The notes: generated by a model not told the origin, from the letters alone. DNA of 64,000 nucleotides from Histomonas meleagridis (GCA_020186115.1 WSYJ01000045.1:1-64000); one strand, 5' to 3'; counted from the stretch's first letter, positions 29,235-39,507 are shown. Numbers and translations: made by a program.

Positions 29235-31616
29235 ATGGACGAAGAACAGCAAAAGATCCTTTCAAGAATCAAAGAGATTGTTACCACACATAGTATAGAC
29301 GTTGAAAAAGAACTCGGAAATTATGATCGGAAACAAACAGGTGTCATTTCGTCAATTTCTTTGCATCGTTGGATTTCTTCTTTAGGTCTTTCTTTAGACA
29401 ACCAACAAATACGCATGCTTGCTGATTACTATTCTGCTGGTCCTGGCGTTGATATCCAAAGGTTTGTTCAAGATCTAAATCAAGCACTTCGACCTGTTGA
29501 AATTCGAAGCACAAAGCTTTCACCATGTGTTAATGAACTTCGAGAACTAAACAGAATCCTTTCAGAAAGATATCAAACCATTCGAGAAGCTATGAAACCA
29601 TACGATAAACTTAACGTAGGAAAAGTCACAATAGAAAACTTTTATAGAGCTGTTGGTGGAACCCCATCGAACAAGATGATTGTTCGGTATTATGCTGATA
29701 CTATTACAGGTCTTGTTGATTATTTGAATATTCAAAATGATTTATTATTCTTAAATGAAAAATCCAAACCACAAAGCAAGGAAGAAGATCTCAACCTTCC
29801 ACCATATTTTGAACAAATTGTACGATATGTTCGTTCACATGGCATTGAAATCAGATCTTTATTTTCCAGATCAGATCCAGGAAACACTGGTTATGTCTCA
29901 TCCAACATTTTCTTTTCTACCATTAGTTCCTTAGGCCGTAATCTTTCACCTGATCAAATCCAAGAAATTGTCAAATGTTTTTCCAAAGGGAATAATCGTT
30001 ATTCTTACATGTTACTTCTTAAAGCCATAAGTAATTATGATCTTCCACCTCTTCAAACCACCACTGCATTTTGGGGAGTTGCTCCTGTACCAGAGAAACT
30101 TAATCCGCAAACGATCATCAAACGCATTCAAGAAACCGTTCAAAACCGCCACATTGACATTGCGTATTATTTCGAACCACTTCGACAAGAAAACCCAACG
30201 AGTACCACCAAATCCAAATTCCATCGCGTGATATCCAATTTAGGCTTAGGGTTAACAGGTGATGACATTGATTTATTATGTACAATGTTTCCAAGTCCAT
30301 ATAACAGTGTCAATTATCAGTCATTTATTGACACAGTATCAACGAAAATCCCAACCAAAGAGTATACAACTGAAGATATCATCACACGCCTTAAGAAATA
30401 TTTATTAGAAACGAAACAACAATTATCGAATGTGATACAACGATTTGATCGAGAAAACAGTGGCGAAATAACATTATCACAGTTAACATCTGCTTTTAAC
30501 TTTGTTCGATTTGAGATATTACCACAAGAACTTAATGTAATTTATGAAACATTTCCAGGTAAAACAAATGGAACAATTTCATGGCAACGATTATGCAAAG
30601 TTTGTGATCCGAAACATTCGGAATTACCACCGAATGAATTAGAATTACGGACAATGCAACTTATTAATACTGAATCAATACCAACGAATAATTTACCACC
30701 GAAACAAATATTAGAAATATTAATTCGTATTAATAAATGTTTAGAAGAAAATGGAATTGATCTTAATGGGAAATTCCATCAAATCGATCGCCGTAAAATT
30801 GGAAATATTTCACAAGAAGATTATGTACAAGTTATAACTAATTTACCAATACAAATTACACCGATTAACATCAGAGTATTAATTGGTTATTATCGAATAA
30901 TGGGAACAAATAAAATCGATTATGTTAAAATGAGTTGCGACTTATTACGAGTTCTAAATTATATTAAAGAAGAAGATGCAAAACCAAAACCTGAATTAGA
31001 TTCACCCAAGAAAATACTTCCGAAGATAACCAACAAAAATATACACATTTTGTTACAAAGATATAAAAAGTTTTGTTTAAATAAAGATATTGATCCATTA
31101 TATACATTTAAGTCAATCGATTTAAATGAAATCGGATTAATTCAATCTTATAAAGTTTTGGACTGCTTTAGAAATATTAAATTTAATATTCATCGTGAAG
31201 AAGTCGAAGAATTAATTAATATATTTAAAGATGATAAGAAAAGTTATATGTTTAACTACGAATTATTCGGTGACGTAATTAATGATGAAATTATTACCGT
31301 AAATTCGCCTTCATTAAAGGCATCTCAACCTTTGACAGCGGAAATTAATAGAGAAGTTATGAACATATGTTCAATGATAAAAGAAAAATTAAGTGAAAGA
31401 AATCGATCGATCTTCATGTTGTTTAGAAACGTAAACGTCGATTTTATGGACGAAAACGAGTTTAAAGATAAATTGTTGAGTTTGAATATAGTGATAACTA
31501 TGAATCAAATTAATGCTATAATTAGAAAATACGAAAACGAAAAATTGGGTAAAATCGATTGGAAAAAGTTTTGCGATGATGTCGAGGCTTCGAAAACTGT
31601 CGGTGTGTTCTATTAA
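29235..31616 (+). CDS. Protein of eight EF-hand-like repeats
   Basis: The 793-residue protein repeats a roughly 100-residue module of paired helix-loop-helix units. Loop-like segments include YDRKQTGVIS, YDKLNVGKVT, SDPGNTGYVS, FDRENSGEIT, IDRRKIGNIS and IDLNEIGLIQ. Each has the Asp and central Gly of an EF-hand, but the glutamate normally at loop position 12 is missing or replaced, so most loops probably do not bind calcium. There is no membrane span. It is probably a large scaffold or axoneme/cytoskeleton protein (inference; similar trichomonad proteins are simply named EF-hand family). TTTTCA sits right before the ATG at 29235, which suggests an almost leaderless mRNA. Confidence 0.88.
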   Translation: MDEEQQKILSRIKEIVTTHSIDVEKELGNYDRKQTGVISSISLHRWISSLGLSLDNQQIRMLADYYSAGPGVDIQRFVQDLNQALRPVEIRSTKLSPCVNELRELNRILSERYQTIREAMKPYDKLNVGKVTIENFYRAVGGTPSNKMIVRYYADTITGLVDYLNIQNDLLFLNEKSKPQSKEEDLNLPPYFEQIVRYVRSHGIEIRSLFSRSDPGNTGYVSSNIFFSTISSLGRNLSPDQIQEIVKCFSKGNNRYSYMLLLKAISNYDLPPLQTTTAFWGVAPVPEKLNPQTIIKRIQETVQNRHIDIAYYFEPLRQENPTSTTKSKFHRVISNLGLGLTGDDIDLLCTMFPSPYNSVNYQSFIDTVSTKIPTKEYTTEDIITRLKKYLLETKQQLSNVIQRFDRENSGEITLSQLTSAFNFVRFEILPQELNVIYETFPGKTNGTISWQRLCKVCDPKHSELPPNELELRTMQLINTESIPTNNLPPKQILEILIRINKCLEENGIDLNGKFHQIDRRKIGNISQEDYVQVITNLPIQITPINIRVLIGYYRIMGTNKIDYVKMSCDLLRVLNYIKEEDAKPKPELDSPKKILPKITNKNIHILLQRYKKFCLNKDIDPLYTFKSIDLNEIGLIQSYKVLDCFRNIKFNIHREEVEELINIFKDDKKSYMFNYELFGDVINDEIITVNSPSLKASQPLTAEINREVMNICSMIKEKLSERNRSIFMLFRNVNVDFMDENEFKDKLLSLNIVITMNQINAIIRKYENEKLGKIDWKKFCDDVEASKTVGVFY

Positions 31617-31663
31617 TATAACAGAAATTTTATAGTGTCTGATGAACCAATTTAAATAAACAA

Positions 31664-32990
31664 ATGATTAAAAATTTTTTTAAATTATATAATTTATTAG
31701 AGTATGTATTCCATCATATTAGAAAATTGAAAAATGCAAAGAGGACTTTGTATTATTGTTTAGATAAGAATTTGAAGATTCGGATATCATCGAACAGTAT
31801 CAATTCTCTCGAAAAGTGGATACTAAAAAGTGCTTTCTATCGGTATTCTACTTTTTGTTTGATTAATCGACAAATTTGGAGAATTGAACCGATTTTGATT
31901 AGCTGTTTTTGTCATAACCACTTTTTTGGCATAAATAGAATGGATGCATTACTTCTTGAACAAAAGAATATTAATGTAAATGAAAAAACAATTTAATTCC
32001 TTTATTTGGAGTTTATTTTATTTGATTATTGGTACATTTTAATTCGATTTGGGATTTATTAATATTATTTAAGTCACTATTTATGGATGCATGTAAAAAC
32101 GGATGCACAGAAATTGCGAAAATCTTTCTTGAACAAAAAAAAATTGATATTAATGAACGAGATTTTTATAAATTTTATTTAATATTTTCTTTAATAATTT
32201 AATATTATAAAATAATATTTGAAAATTGTTTAAATTATTTAATACAGCGCTTCTTTATGCATGCGTATATGGTCAAATTGAAATTGTTAAATTACTTTTT
32301 GAACAAGAAGGAATTGAAGTAAATGTTAAAAATGTTAATTTTATTTTATTAAAATTTGTCTTAATTTTTCGAAATTTTAAAATAAAATTTGGAAATTAAT
32401 TAGTTCATATAAAACACCAATTATAAATGCTCATAGAGAATTTAATACTGAAATAGTTAAATTACTTCTTGAAAAAAAGAATATTGATGTGAATGGAAAG
32501 AATGTTAATTTGTTTTATTTGAAGATAATTTTAATGATTTTGGGTTTTAAAATAATACTTGGAAATTCCTAAAATTATGTGATTCAGCGCTGATTTATGC
32601 AGCTACAAATAATCATATAGAAATAGTTAAATCACTGTCTAAACATTAAGAAATTGATATTAATGCTAAAAATATAATTTGTTTTAATAATTTAATATTT
32701 CAAAATAATATTTGGAAATTGTTTAAATTATTTGAAACAGCACTTATATATGCATCTGAATATGGTTATACAGAAATAGTTAAATTACTTCTTGAGCAAG
32801 AAGGAATTGATATTAATGCTAAAGATATTTATTTGTTTTATTTAAAGTTTATTATAATAGCTTTGGATTTCAAAACATTATTTGGAAATTGTTTGAACTA
32901 TTTAAAACAGCACTTATGCTTGCAACAAAAAATGGCCACACAGAAATAGTTAAAATATTGAATGAAAAATTGCAAAATACTTCGAAGTAA
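31664..32990 (+). pseudogene. Ankyrin-repeat locus broken by a spacer in every repeat
   Basis: Six ankyrin motifs are readable in order in changing frames: LFMDACKNGCTEIAKIFLEQ (about 32074), LLYACVYGQIEIVKLLFEQE (32248), a worn one (32417), a third near 32588 with a stop, TALIYASEYGYTEIVKLLLE (32741) and LMLATKNGHTEIVKILNEK (32911), then a stop at 32988. Each is followed by about 80 bp of AT-rich spacer with a similar 3' half (TTTGGAAATTGTTTAAATTA, then a CAG or CAG-like end in most units). Unit starts are spaced about 174, 169, 171, 153 and 170 bp apart. The preceding frame from 31664 ends in LLLEQKNINVN, another partial repeat. Either a dead gene or one with a small intron per repeat; no canonical trichomonad splice sites are visible. 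Confidence 0.75.
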
Positions 32991-33260
32991 AACTAACAAA
33001 AAAATTATTTTCTGATTTTTTTTTAATGAAAATATTGTAATGCACGAAAATACCGGAAAATAACCACGAAAAAACCTGATAAAATTTAATAACTTTACAT
33101 TTTTCAAATTAAAATTTTGAGTGAAGCTCAACTTAGAACAGTAACCGTCTGACTTGGATAGCTATTTGAATCGGTTGTACTCAATTATCCATTCAAATAA
33201 CAAACTCATTCAAATATGACTTTTTGAAAGAATGCTTGGCAGAGGAAATTTATTTTTTTA

Positions 33261-33917
33261 ATGTATCCACAAGGTGCGTACCCACAGGCAGGTTATCAAC
33301 AACCAGTCCCAGGACAACCAGCCTATCCTCAACCAGTCCCAGGACAACCACAAATGCCAGGCCAACTACTCCCAGGTCAACCTTATCCTCAAGCACAAGG
33401 ATATGGAAACGTACCACCACCAGTCCAAACATTAAGGATTTCTGGTGCAAAGATCGAAGTTAAACTTAGAACTACTGACACAGATAACGATGATAACGCT
33501 TACGTTGAAAACCTTATTGGTGACATAGAGTTTGACGAGACAACAAAAACATTTGTAATTAGAAATATGAGAGGTGTTGCATACGTCGATGGACTTAAGG
33601 CTGATCTTGTATTTAATCCAATTAATGGTACTTTCAACCCAATGCGCTCTCCATCAGAACAGTATATAACTGCTTATAACAACTTCCGTAAGAACAATGG
33701 ACCAATACGTCCTAATCCACCAAAGAGACCAAACCATCCAAATCAACATCCTCCAGGTCAACCAATGACACCACCAGCTTCACCTTATCCACAACAATAT
33801 CCTGGTCAACCAATGCAACAATATCCAGGACAACCTATGCAACAATATCCTGGTCAACCAATGCAACAATACCCAGGACAACCTATGCCTCCTTATGGCT
33901 CAGGTGGATACCAGTAA
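33261..33917 (+). CDS. Prion-like Pro/Gln/Gly/Tyr-rich protein with a folded core
   Basis: The 218-residue protein has a low-complexity N-terminus (YPQGAYPQAGYQQPVPGQP), a compact core of about 90 residues (TLRISGAKIEVKLRTTDTDN to NGTFNPMRS) and a C-terminal tail with four QQYPGQPM repeats. I do not recognise the core; its strand pattern suggests a small beta domain. Such tails often drive condensation or membrane-coat association. There is no signal peptide or membrane span. The ATG at 33261 directly follows a T run. Composition is richer in C than the neighbours, which suggests a well-expressed gene. Confidence 0.85.
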   Translation: MYPQGAYPQAGYQQPVPGQPAYPQPVPGQPQMPGQLLPGQPYPQAQGYGNVPPPVQTLRISGAKIEVKLRTTDTDNDDNAYVENLIGDIEFDETTKTFVIRNMRGVAYVDGLKADLVFNPINGTFNPMRSPSEQYITAYNNFRKNNGPIRPNPPKRPNHPNQHPPGQPMTPPASPYPQQYPGQPMQQYPGQPMQQYPGQPMQQYPGQPMPPYGSGGYQ

Positions 33918-34581
33918 AAACCAAACTTAAATTTTTTTTATAAATACATTTGTTTCACAATCAATCAAAATTATTCGAGTTCACATCAATTAATTTATCC
34001 ATTCATATCATTTTATTTCCATTGTATTGGTCAAATATTTAATTTGAATCAAGAATTTATAGAGTCATTAAATGGATGTGTATTGATAATTAAATATTTG
34101 ATTTAACATTTTGATATACATTTATCATTTATATTAATTTCTCCACAAACTAATCCATCCAATAAGATGGTTTTAATTCAAAAAAGAATTGATATCATTT
34201 TTTGATTTACAATTACTTTTGTAAAATACTATAAGAGGCTGTATAATTTTTTTTAAATTATACAGAAAAAATTTAAATTTAATAAGAAGAAATTAATGAA
34301 TACAATTCATGAAGAACTCCACCAAAAAATTGATTTGGTAAAATAGATATTTTTATGATTATAAAAAATAATGAACTAAAAAAGCATAAACATTTTTAAA
34401 AAACTTAATCTTTCACTTATCAGAAATCCTTCTTATAATAAACCGGTGCTTCATTTGCAATTACTGGATTTGTTACAGTTTTTCCGTTGAACTTTGCATT
34501 CAATTGAATAAACCACAGAAACAAACACAATTTTTTCGATGTAATACGATCGTTTTCTCAAAACATTAATTTGTAATTTTT
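33918..34581. other. Gene-free spacer
   Basis: AT-rich. An ACGATCGT-type element lies about 30 bp before the next ATG. I see nothing else. Confidence 0.5.
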
Positions 34582-35766
34582 ATGGAACCAGAAGTGCAAA
34601 AACTCTTCGAAACAACAACTAAAGTATATCAAGAAACCCTCAATTCAATGAAGTCAATTGATAATTGTTTAAATTCTTTTTCATATTCAATTCAAGAATA
34701 TCAAACGAATGAAGATTTTTCTCCTCCAGGATTTCCAGGAACTTTGTCTGATTCATTAGCAAAGCTTAATCAGGCTATGTTTTCATTCCAAGAAATTTTT
34801 CATGGATTTTCACGAATATTTCAAAATCAAGATATCACTTCGTTTGGTGAAATTTGCGAAAGCAGAGAATACCAAAAATCTGTTCTTGATAATACATTAA
34901 ATCAGCACCTCGAAAAGAGACATGAATTAATTAACTCAGTAACAAAAGCCAAAAAAGAGTTGAATGACGCCAAAAAATCAATAATAGCATTATCTAAGAA
35001 AAGCAAACATGAAAATGAAAATTTATGTCAACAATGGAACAATTTTAGACTTAAATCTTATCAATACATATCAGAACGCGAAAAACTCATTTTTCATAAC
35101 AATTCACTAAACGAAATTCTCAGCACATATCCTGGTATTGTTTCAATACTGGAAAAGAACACAGAATCGCAATTTTTACAAAAATTTCTTCCAAAAATTC
35201 CATCACATCTCGAACTTCTTGCGCAAAACATTGAGCAAGCTCGGAATGAGCTGAATGCTTCTAGCTCTGCGCTTAATTTCCCGTCCGACTTTCTTTCTTT
35301 TGTTGAAAAAAATGATTTTAAATTTGTTGACATCCCACCACCACCGTTTGAAAGATATAAGTTTTCATCACGATTCTCTGCTCCAGAGAAAGAAGTTATT
35401 CCAAGGTTTATTCTTTCGTTTTATCCATTGTTTATTGGAAAAATTCTTCATAATTTTGAATCAACATGCCCTGACGAGCTAAATGTCAGTAAAGATCAAA
35501 GAGTTTATGTCCTTGAGAACTCACACGGCGGATGGGTTCTTGTAATGCAGATGAGTTATGCAATTCCTGGGTACGTTCCATCTGATTTTGTTGAAACGGT
35601 TGGTATCGGCGTGGCGGTTCTTCAGAAAGATGTTCCTTCACAAAATTTCTACGGTTGCTCAGGAACTATCGTATCGGTTATATCTATCGGCGAAAATTCT
35701 GTCGAATGCGAAGATATCGATGGGAACAGAACAAACATAGAAAAATGTGATTTAATTTTGTTGTGA
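34582..35766 (+). CDS. BAR-like helical protein with SH3 domain
   Basis: The 394-residue protein has about 235 residues of long amphipathic helices (LNQHLEKRHELINSVTKAKK, RNELNASSSALNF) in the size and pattern of a BAR or F-BAR module. A proline patch (DIPPPPFERY) follows, then an SH3 domain at about residues 285-345. SH3 landmarks are KILHNFESTCPDELNVSKD (family: ALYDFEA-DELSF-GD), GGWVLVMQM and GYVPSDFVE. About 45 more residues follow. BAR-SH3 proteins bend membranes and recruit proline-rich partners in endocytosis. The SH3 call is strong; the BAR call rests on helix pattern and domain order. Confidence 0.85.
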   Translation: MEPEVQKLFETTTKVYQETLNSMKSIDNCLNSFSYSIQEYQTNEDFSPPGFPGTLSDSLAKLNQAMFSFQEIFHGFSRIFQNQDITSFGEICESREYQKSVLDNTLNQHLEKRHELINSVTKAKKELNDAKKSIIALSKKSKHENENLCQQWNNFRLKSYQYISEREKLIFHNNSLNEILSTYPGIVSILEKNTESQFLQKFLPKIPSHLELLAQNIEQARNELNASSSALNFPSDFLSFVEKNDFKFVDIPPPPFERYKFSSRFSAPEKEVIPRFILSFYPLFIGKILHNFESTCPDELNVSKDQRVYVLENSHGGWVLVMQMSYAIPGYVPSDFVETVGIGVAVLQKDVPSQNFYGCSGTIVSVISIGENSVECEDIDGNRTNIEKCDLILL

Positions 35767-35821
35767 TAATAAAAAATAATCGGCTGTTTAATTATATATT
35801 AAATCGTGAAGTATTTCGAGA

Positions 35822-36697
35822 TTATTTTCTTTGAAGAGGAATTGCACCAACTGAAGTTAACGCGGCTTCTTCAATCAACGTCCGCATTTCTTCGTAGTTT
35901 ACATTTGGATTAAATTGCATTGTGATTCCAACATATAAATTTTTGCACCATTTTTGCCACTTTTCGGTTTGTGCAGAATGTTTAACGGTCGTTTCTGTAG
36001 TGTTTTTTGAGGTGTGTTTACATTCTTTAAAATTAGAAGTAGCAAACCTCCTAAGGATAGAGCTAATTGTGATTTCTTGTAAAACCATTGTCTTTAATTC
36101 ATCATAATTAAGATGATCATTGTTAAGTAAATCAGATATTTTCTGGTTTCTGTTGTTAATGTCTTTCTTTAGATCAAGGATATCATTGATACTTATAGAA
36201 TTGTTGATGTTAATTTTCTTTAGTTGTTTATTCGAGATTTCTTTGATGAATTGGGAAGTACGTAAAGCTTGTTCTAACAAAAGCCTTCGCGAGGTTTCTT
36301 GAAGAAAGACTTCGCCAGATTTATTTGATATGAGAAACATTGATTGTAATGTTGGTGATGAAGCAAGTCGAGTTAAAAAATCTACGTGACCTTTTAGCTG
36401 TGAGCACAAGCGTGAAATAATGATTTCTTTCTCTTTTGTCATATAATCAAATAAATTATTAATTGATGTACTTAAATCAGGTTCGAAAGATATATTTTCA
36501 AGTGAGCTCATGTTGTTTTCATCATTAAAATATTCATTTTCATTCAAGTTCTGAATTATTGTATCTATTGTATCTTTTGCTTCTTTTTGTTGTTGTAATA
36601 ACTTTTTATTTTGAGCCTCGAGGTGACGTATATATTTGTCCTTTTCTACAATTTGAGTTTTGAGTTTTCTAATTTCTTTAATTGTTTTTTCTTCCAT
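35822..36697 (-). CDS. Unknown coiled-coil protein
   Basis: The 291-residue protein starts with a clear coiled coil (residues 1-55: TIKEIRKLKTQIVEKDKYIR, LEAQNKKLLQQQ). It then has a helical middle and a C-terminal segment with conserved-looking WQKWCKNLYVGITMQF. No known family is recognised. It converges with the SH3 gene, with only 55 bp between the stop codons. Confidence 0.78.
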   Translation of the reverse strand: MEEKTIKEIRKLKTQIVEKDKYIRHLEAQNKKLLQQQKEAKDTIDTIIQNLNENEYFNDENNMSSLENISFEPDLSTSINNLFDYMTKEKEIIISRLCSQLKGHVDFLTRLASSPTLQSMFLISNKSGEVFLQETSRRLLLEQALRTSQFIKEISNKQLKKININNSISINDILDLKKDINNRNQKISDLLNNDHLNYDELKTMVLQEITISSILRRFATSNFKECKHTSKNTTETTVKHSAQTEKWQKWCKNLYVGITMQFNPNVNYEEMRTLIEEAALTSVGAIPLQRK

Positions 36698-36794
36698 TTT
36701 GGAATAAATATAAACGGAAATAAATGGAGCACCCTAACTCAAAAGTACGTTTATTTAAATTTACAGAATATTCGCAAACATCCATTTTTATACT

Positions 36795-37883
36795 TTAAGT
36801 ACACGTCCAGTACCCTGACAAAAGAGACTTTAACTCGGGTTTCTTTTCTAGTGAGAATGTAATGAACACAAAATACCAAATAACTGTTACAACTATATAC
36901 AGTTTCTTTGGCAGTATGAGCCAGCCTATGAAAAACGTCGAAGAAATTCCTAAAATACTAATAGTTTTTCTCGGCGATCTCCATTGTAACCAATCAGATA
37001 CAAACCTTTGAGTTTTGACAAACCCTTCAGTTGATTTTGGTATTTCAGTATCTACCTGTTTCTTTAGTTTCTTTCTATTCATTAGTCTCCAAGCATTAGA
37101 TAATATGAAAAGTGCTGTACACATTGACAGAAAAGGAATAAAAGGAATGTATTGGAGACAGAAAGAAACAAGAGATAGAACAAAAAGAAAAGAAAGTTTT
37201 GTATGAATGTTAAATTTCAAAGATATAACATATTCAAAAAATTGTTTCATGGGCGCTAAAACATTAACAATGGGATTCTCTTCTTCTTTTGATTCAGGTG
37301 CAGCATGAGGTGCTTCTTCAGAATGCTTTACTTCCTCAAGTTCAATATCAAGAGATGAAAATGGTGTTTCATCAAATGTTTTTTTTGAAAGAAGTTCTCC
37401 TATAACAGACTTTAGTTTGCTTTCATCCATTCTTACCGCTTCTGCTAATTGTCTCAGTAATTTAAAACATTGAAATAATGTTTGTTGTGTTGGAAACTGA
37501 AAGTTTGCACTTGCACCATTGCCATCAATAACTGAAATTGTAGATGTTGACCTAACACCACTAAGACCTCGAAGAGCCTCATATGAACATTGAACAATTT
37601 GAGGATGAGGAATTGTATTTTTTGGAAGATAAACAAACCTGTTTGTAGTCAAATAAAAAACGCCTTTTGTTGTTGTTCCTGTTTCTGATTCACGAATCAA
37701 AAGTTGAACTTCTGGGAATGAAGCAATAGCCGCTTCTGTTGATAGGTCGCCACCAAAAACCAGCGTTGCAATGCGCAAAGGTTCAAATTCTGGATGATTC
37801 CATCTTTCGTCAATTCTGTTACGCTGGTTCATATTCTTACTTTTTGTAATGTACTCAAAAAGTTGTACAATAACGGACATCAT
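36795..37883 (-). CDS. GRAM/PH-like membrane protein
   Basis: The 362-residue product has a GRAM/PH-like domain near residues 30-150 (FPEVQLLIRESETGTTTKGV, FYLTTNRFVYLPK, PQIVQCSYEALRGL). A charged linker follows. The C-terminal half contains two hydrophobic regions: LSFLFVLSLVSFCLQYIPFI with SMCTALFILSNAW, and ISILGISSTFFIGWLIL with IVVTVIWYFVFITF. These suggest membrane hairpins, probably in the ER or plasma membrane. GRAM domains bind phosphoinositides or sterols at membrane contacts. I start at the ATG at 37883 because an initiator-like TTTCAA lies about 20-25 nt upstream; the frame stays open further upstream but would run into the divergent gene. Confidence 0.82.
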   Translation of the reverse strand: MMSVIVQLFEYITKSKNMNQRNRIDERWNHPEFEPLRIATLVFGGDLSTEAAIASFPEVQLLIRESETGTTTKGVFYLTTNRFVYLPKNTIPHPQIVQCSYEALRGLSGVRSTSTISVIDGNGASANFQFPTQQTLFQCFKLLRQLAEAVRMDESKLKSVIGELLSKKTFDETPFSSLDIELEEVKHSEEAPHAAPESKEEENPIVNVLAPMKQFFEYVISLKFNIHTKLSFLFVLSLVSFCLQYIPFIPFLSMCTALFILSNAWRLMNRKKLKKQVDTEIPKSTEGFVKTQRFVSDWLQWRSPRKTISILGISSTFFIGWLILPKKLYIVVTVIWYFVFITFSLEKKPELKSLLSGYWTCT

Positions 37884-37962
37884 TATCCTCTTATTCAAAA
37901 TTGAAAGTTCATAGCGGTTTGGCGCTAAACGAACCAAAAATTTATTCCCAGATTTAGCTAAA
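37884..37962. promoter_or_regulatory. 79-bp divergent promoter
   Basis: It separates the GRAM-like gene (minus) from the coiled-coil gene (plus). It contains an initiator-like TTTCAA on the minus strand and a GCGGTTTGGCGCTAAACG block near the middle with AACG-type sites. Confidence 0.5.
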
Positions 37963-39507
37963 ATGGAGCGAGAAATGCTAATGTGTACCGAAATCCGAGA
38001 AACTCTCCTACCACTGCAGGAATCATTGATGAAGTTAGGAGAAGTAGATCCATCATTATCAGAAAATGTGAAAGAATTTTCATTAAAAACAATTGAACTC
38101 GTGGAAAAAAACATTTTACCATCAATCACACTGCATATGAAATATGAAGCTATAAGAAATTTTATAACAGCTATTTCAAAAATAATTTATCAAATTAAAA
38201 AAAAGTATGAAAACGAGCTTGATTATACAAAATATGATTTTCTGAAAAAGGAAGATGATGGAAGGTTTACCCTTGTTAAAAAACTTCGGAACTTACATAA
38301 TGAATCTCTTAACAAAGAAAATGATGATATCCTTAACAAAATCACAAAAGACCTATATAAACTTTCAGACAAGTCAGTTTCTTATGTTGGCCTTATTCTG
38401 AATTTACGAACGGATCTTCTTCATTTATCAAATAATTTTATTGTTTCATATCCAGATGACACATCACTTGAAATTATTAAAGAGTATGAGAAATCTTTTC
38501 GGAAAGCCGATTTTATTATTTCAGCTAATGAGCTAGAAAAAATCGCCAAAAATTATGAAATTGAATTTGAAGGAATCACACTCCCAAAGGAAAAAGACAC
38601 TCCTCGCTCACCACCTCCATCTCCAAAGCCATCACCAATAAGTGGCATTCCTCGAGGTATTCCACCAATGGCTCAATTTGGTGGTAACCCTTTATTTGGT
38701 GGTCCTAGAACGAGTAATCCTCTTTCAGCACCAATACAACCATTTAGTCTTCGTCCTACTAATGCAGCACCACAAACACATCAAACACGAGTCGAACCTC
38801 CAAAACCGTCGAACGACGATACGGAACTTAAGAAAATCAAAGAAGAGATGAAATCACAATTTGAACAATATGTGAAAGAAATTAAAAAGATGCAAAATGA
38901 AATAAATGAGTTAAAGCAAGAGAAAGCAAACACAAAAGCACTTTTTGATAGACTTGATCAACAATATCTCGATTTCCAAGTTCAACTTGAAGATCTAAAA
39001 TTAGTACAACAAAACATTACATTTGAGCTTGAAGAATTCAGGCAGAACACTGAGGAAAAGATACAAGAAAACACAAACGCAAGTAAGAAAATATTACAAC
39101 AAATCGAATCATTAAAAAATATTTCAAATCAAAACGAAGAAAACATTCGAAAAATTGAAAGTAAAGTAAATCAAACACAAAATAATGAAACAACAAATAG
39201 TTTAAAGGATAATTATGAAGAAATCGAAGAACAAAGAAAAATAGTAAAAGAAAATCAACAAAAAATCGATGATTTGTTCCAAAAAATTAATGATTTGAAA
39301 AATGATGATTTCAAATTAAGTGAAGAACAAAATGAACAAATTATTGAACTTTCAAAAAGAGTAAATGAAATGGGACAACAGTGGTCTGATTTGGCAGGAA
39401 AAATAGATAAACAATTCGCAATGCTCTTTAAAAGAATGAACTCTAAGTTAAGAAAAAAATTTGATCCGACAAACCCAAAAAACTCACCAATATCATCACT
39501 TGATTAA
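37963..39507 (+). CDS. Unknown protein with proline-rich linker and long coiled coil
   Basis: The 514-residue protein has three parts. The first is a helical N-terminal domain (about 1-200). The second is a Pro/Gly-rich linker (SPPPSPKPSPISGIPRGIPP, NPLFGGPRTSNPLS). The third is a long coiled coil (about 285-490: KKIKEEMKSQFEQYVKEIKK, QQYLDFQVQLEDLK). The N-terminal layout recalls an SH3-binding scaffold, and the linker could bind SH3 proteins such as the one encoded at 34.6 kb (inference). No named family is recognised. Confidence 0.82.
   Translation: MEREMLMCTEIRETLLPLQESLMKLGEVDPSLSENVKEFSLKTIELVEKNILPSITLHMKYEAIRNFITAISKIIYQIKKKYENELDYTKYDFLKKEDDGRFTLVKKLRNLHNESLNKENDDILNKITKDLYKLSDKSVSYVGLILNLRTDLLHLSNNFIVSYPDDTSLEIIKEYEKSFRKADFIISANELEKIAKNYEIEFEGITLPKEKDTPRSPPPSPKPSPISGIPRGIPPMAQFGGNPLFGGPRTSNPLSAPIQPFSLRPTNAAPQTHQTRVEPPKPSNDDTELKKIKEEMKSQFEQYVKEIKKMQNEINELKQEKANTKALFDRLDQQYLDFQVQLEDLKLVQQNITFELEEFRQNTEEKIQENTNASKKILQQIESLKNISNQNEENIRKIESKVNQTQNNETTNSLKDNYEEIEEQRKIVKENQQKIDDLFQKINDLKNDDFKLSEEQNEQIIELSKRVNEMGQQWSDLAGKIDKQFAMLFKRMNSKLRKKFDPTNPKNSPISSLD

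Noticed and set aside
31664-31940. Independent gene before the ankyrin repeats
   Set aside because: The frame has an ATG, but its sequence is basic low-information text that runs into a broken ankyrin motif. I treat it as part of the ankyrin relic, not as a separate gene.
33224-33463. Second reading frame overlapping the Pro/Gln-rich gene
   Set aside because: Its Thr/Ser/Arg runs are the frame-shifted image of the repetitive Pro/Gln codons; the other frame has a continuous core and an ATG.
37884-38129. N-terminal extension of the GRAM-like protein by 82 codons
   Set aside because: The extension begins at a non-ATG codon and runs antisense through the first 165 bp of the divergent coiled-coil gene. 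An ATG with initiator at 37883 is better.
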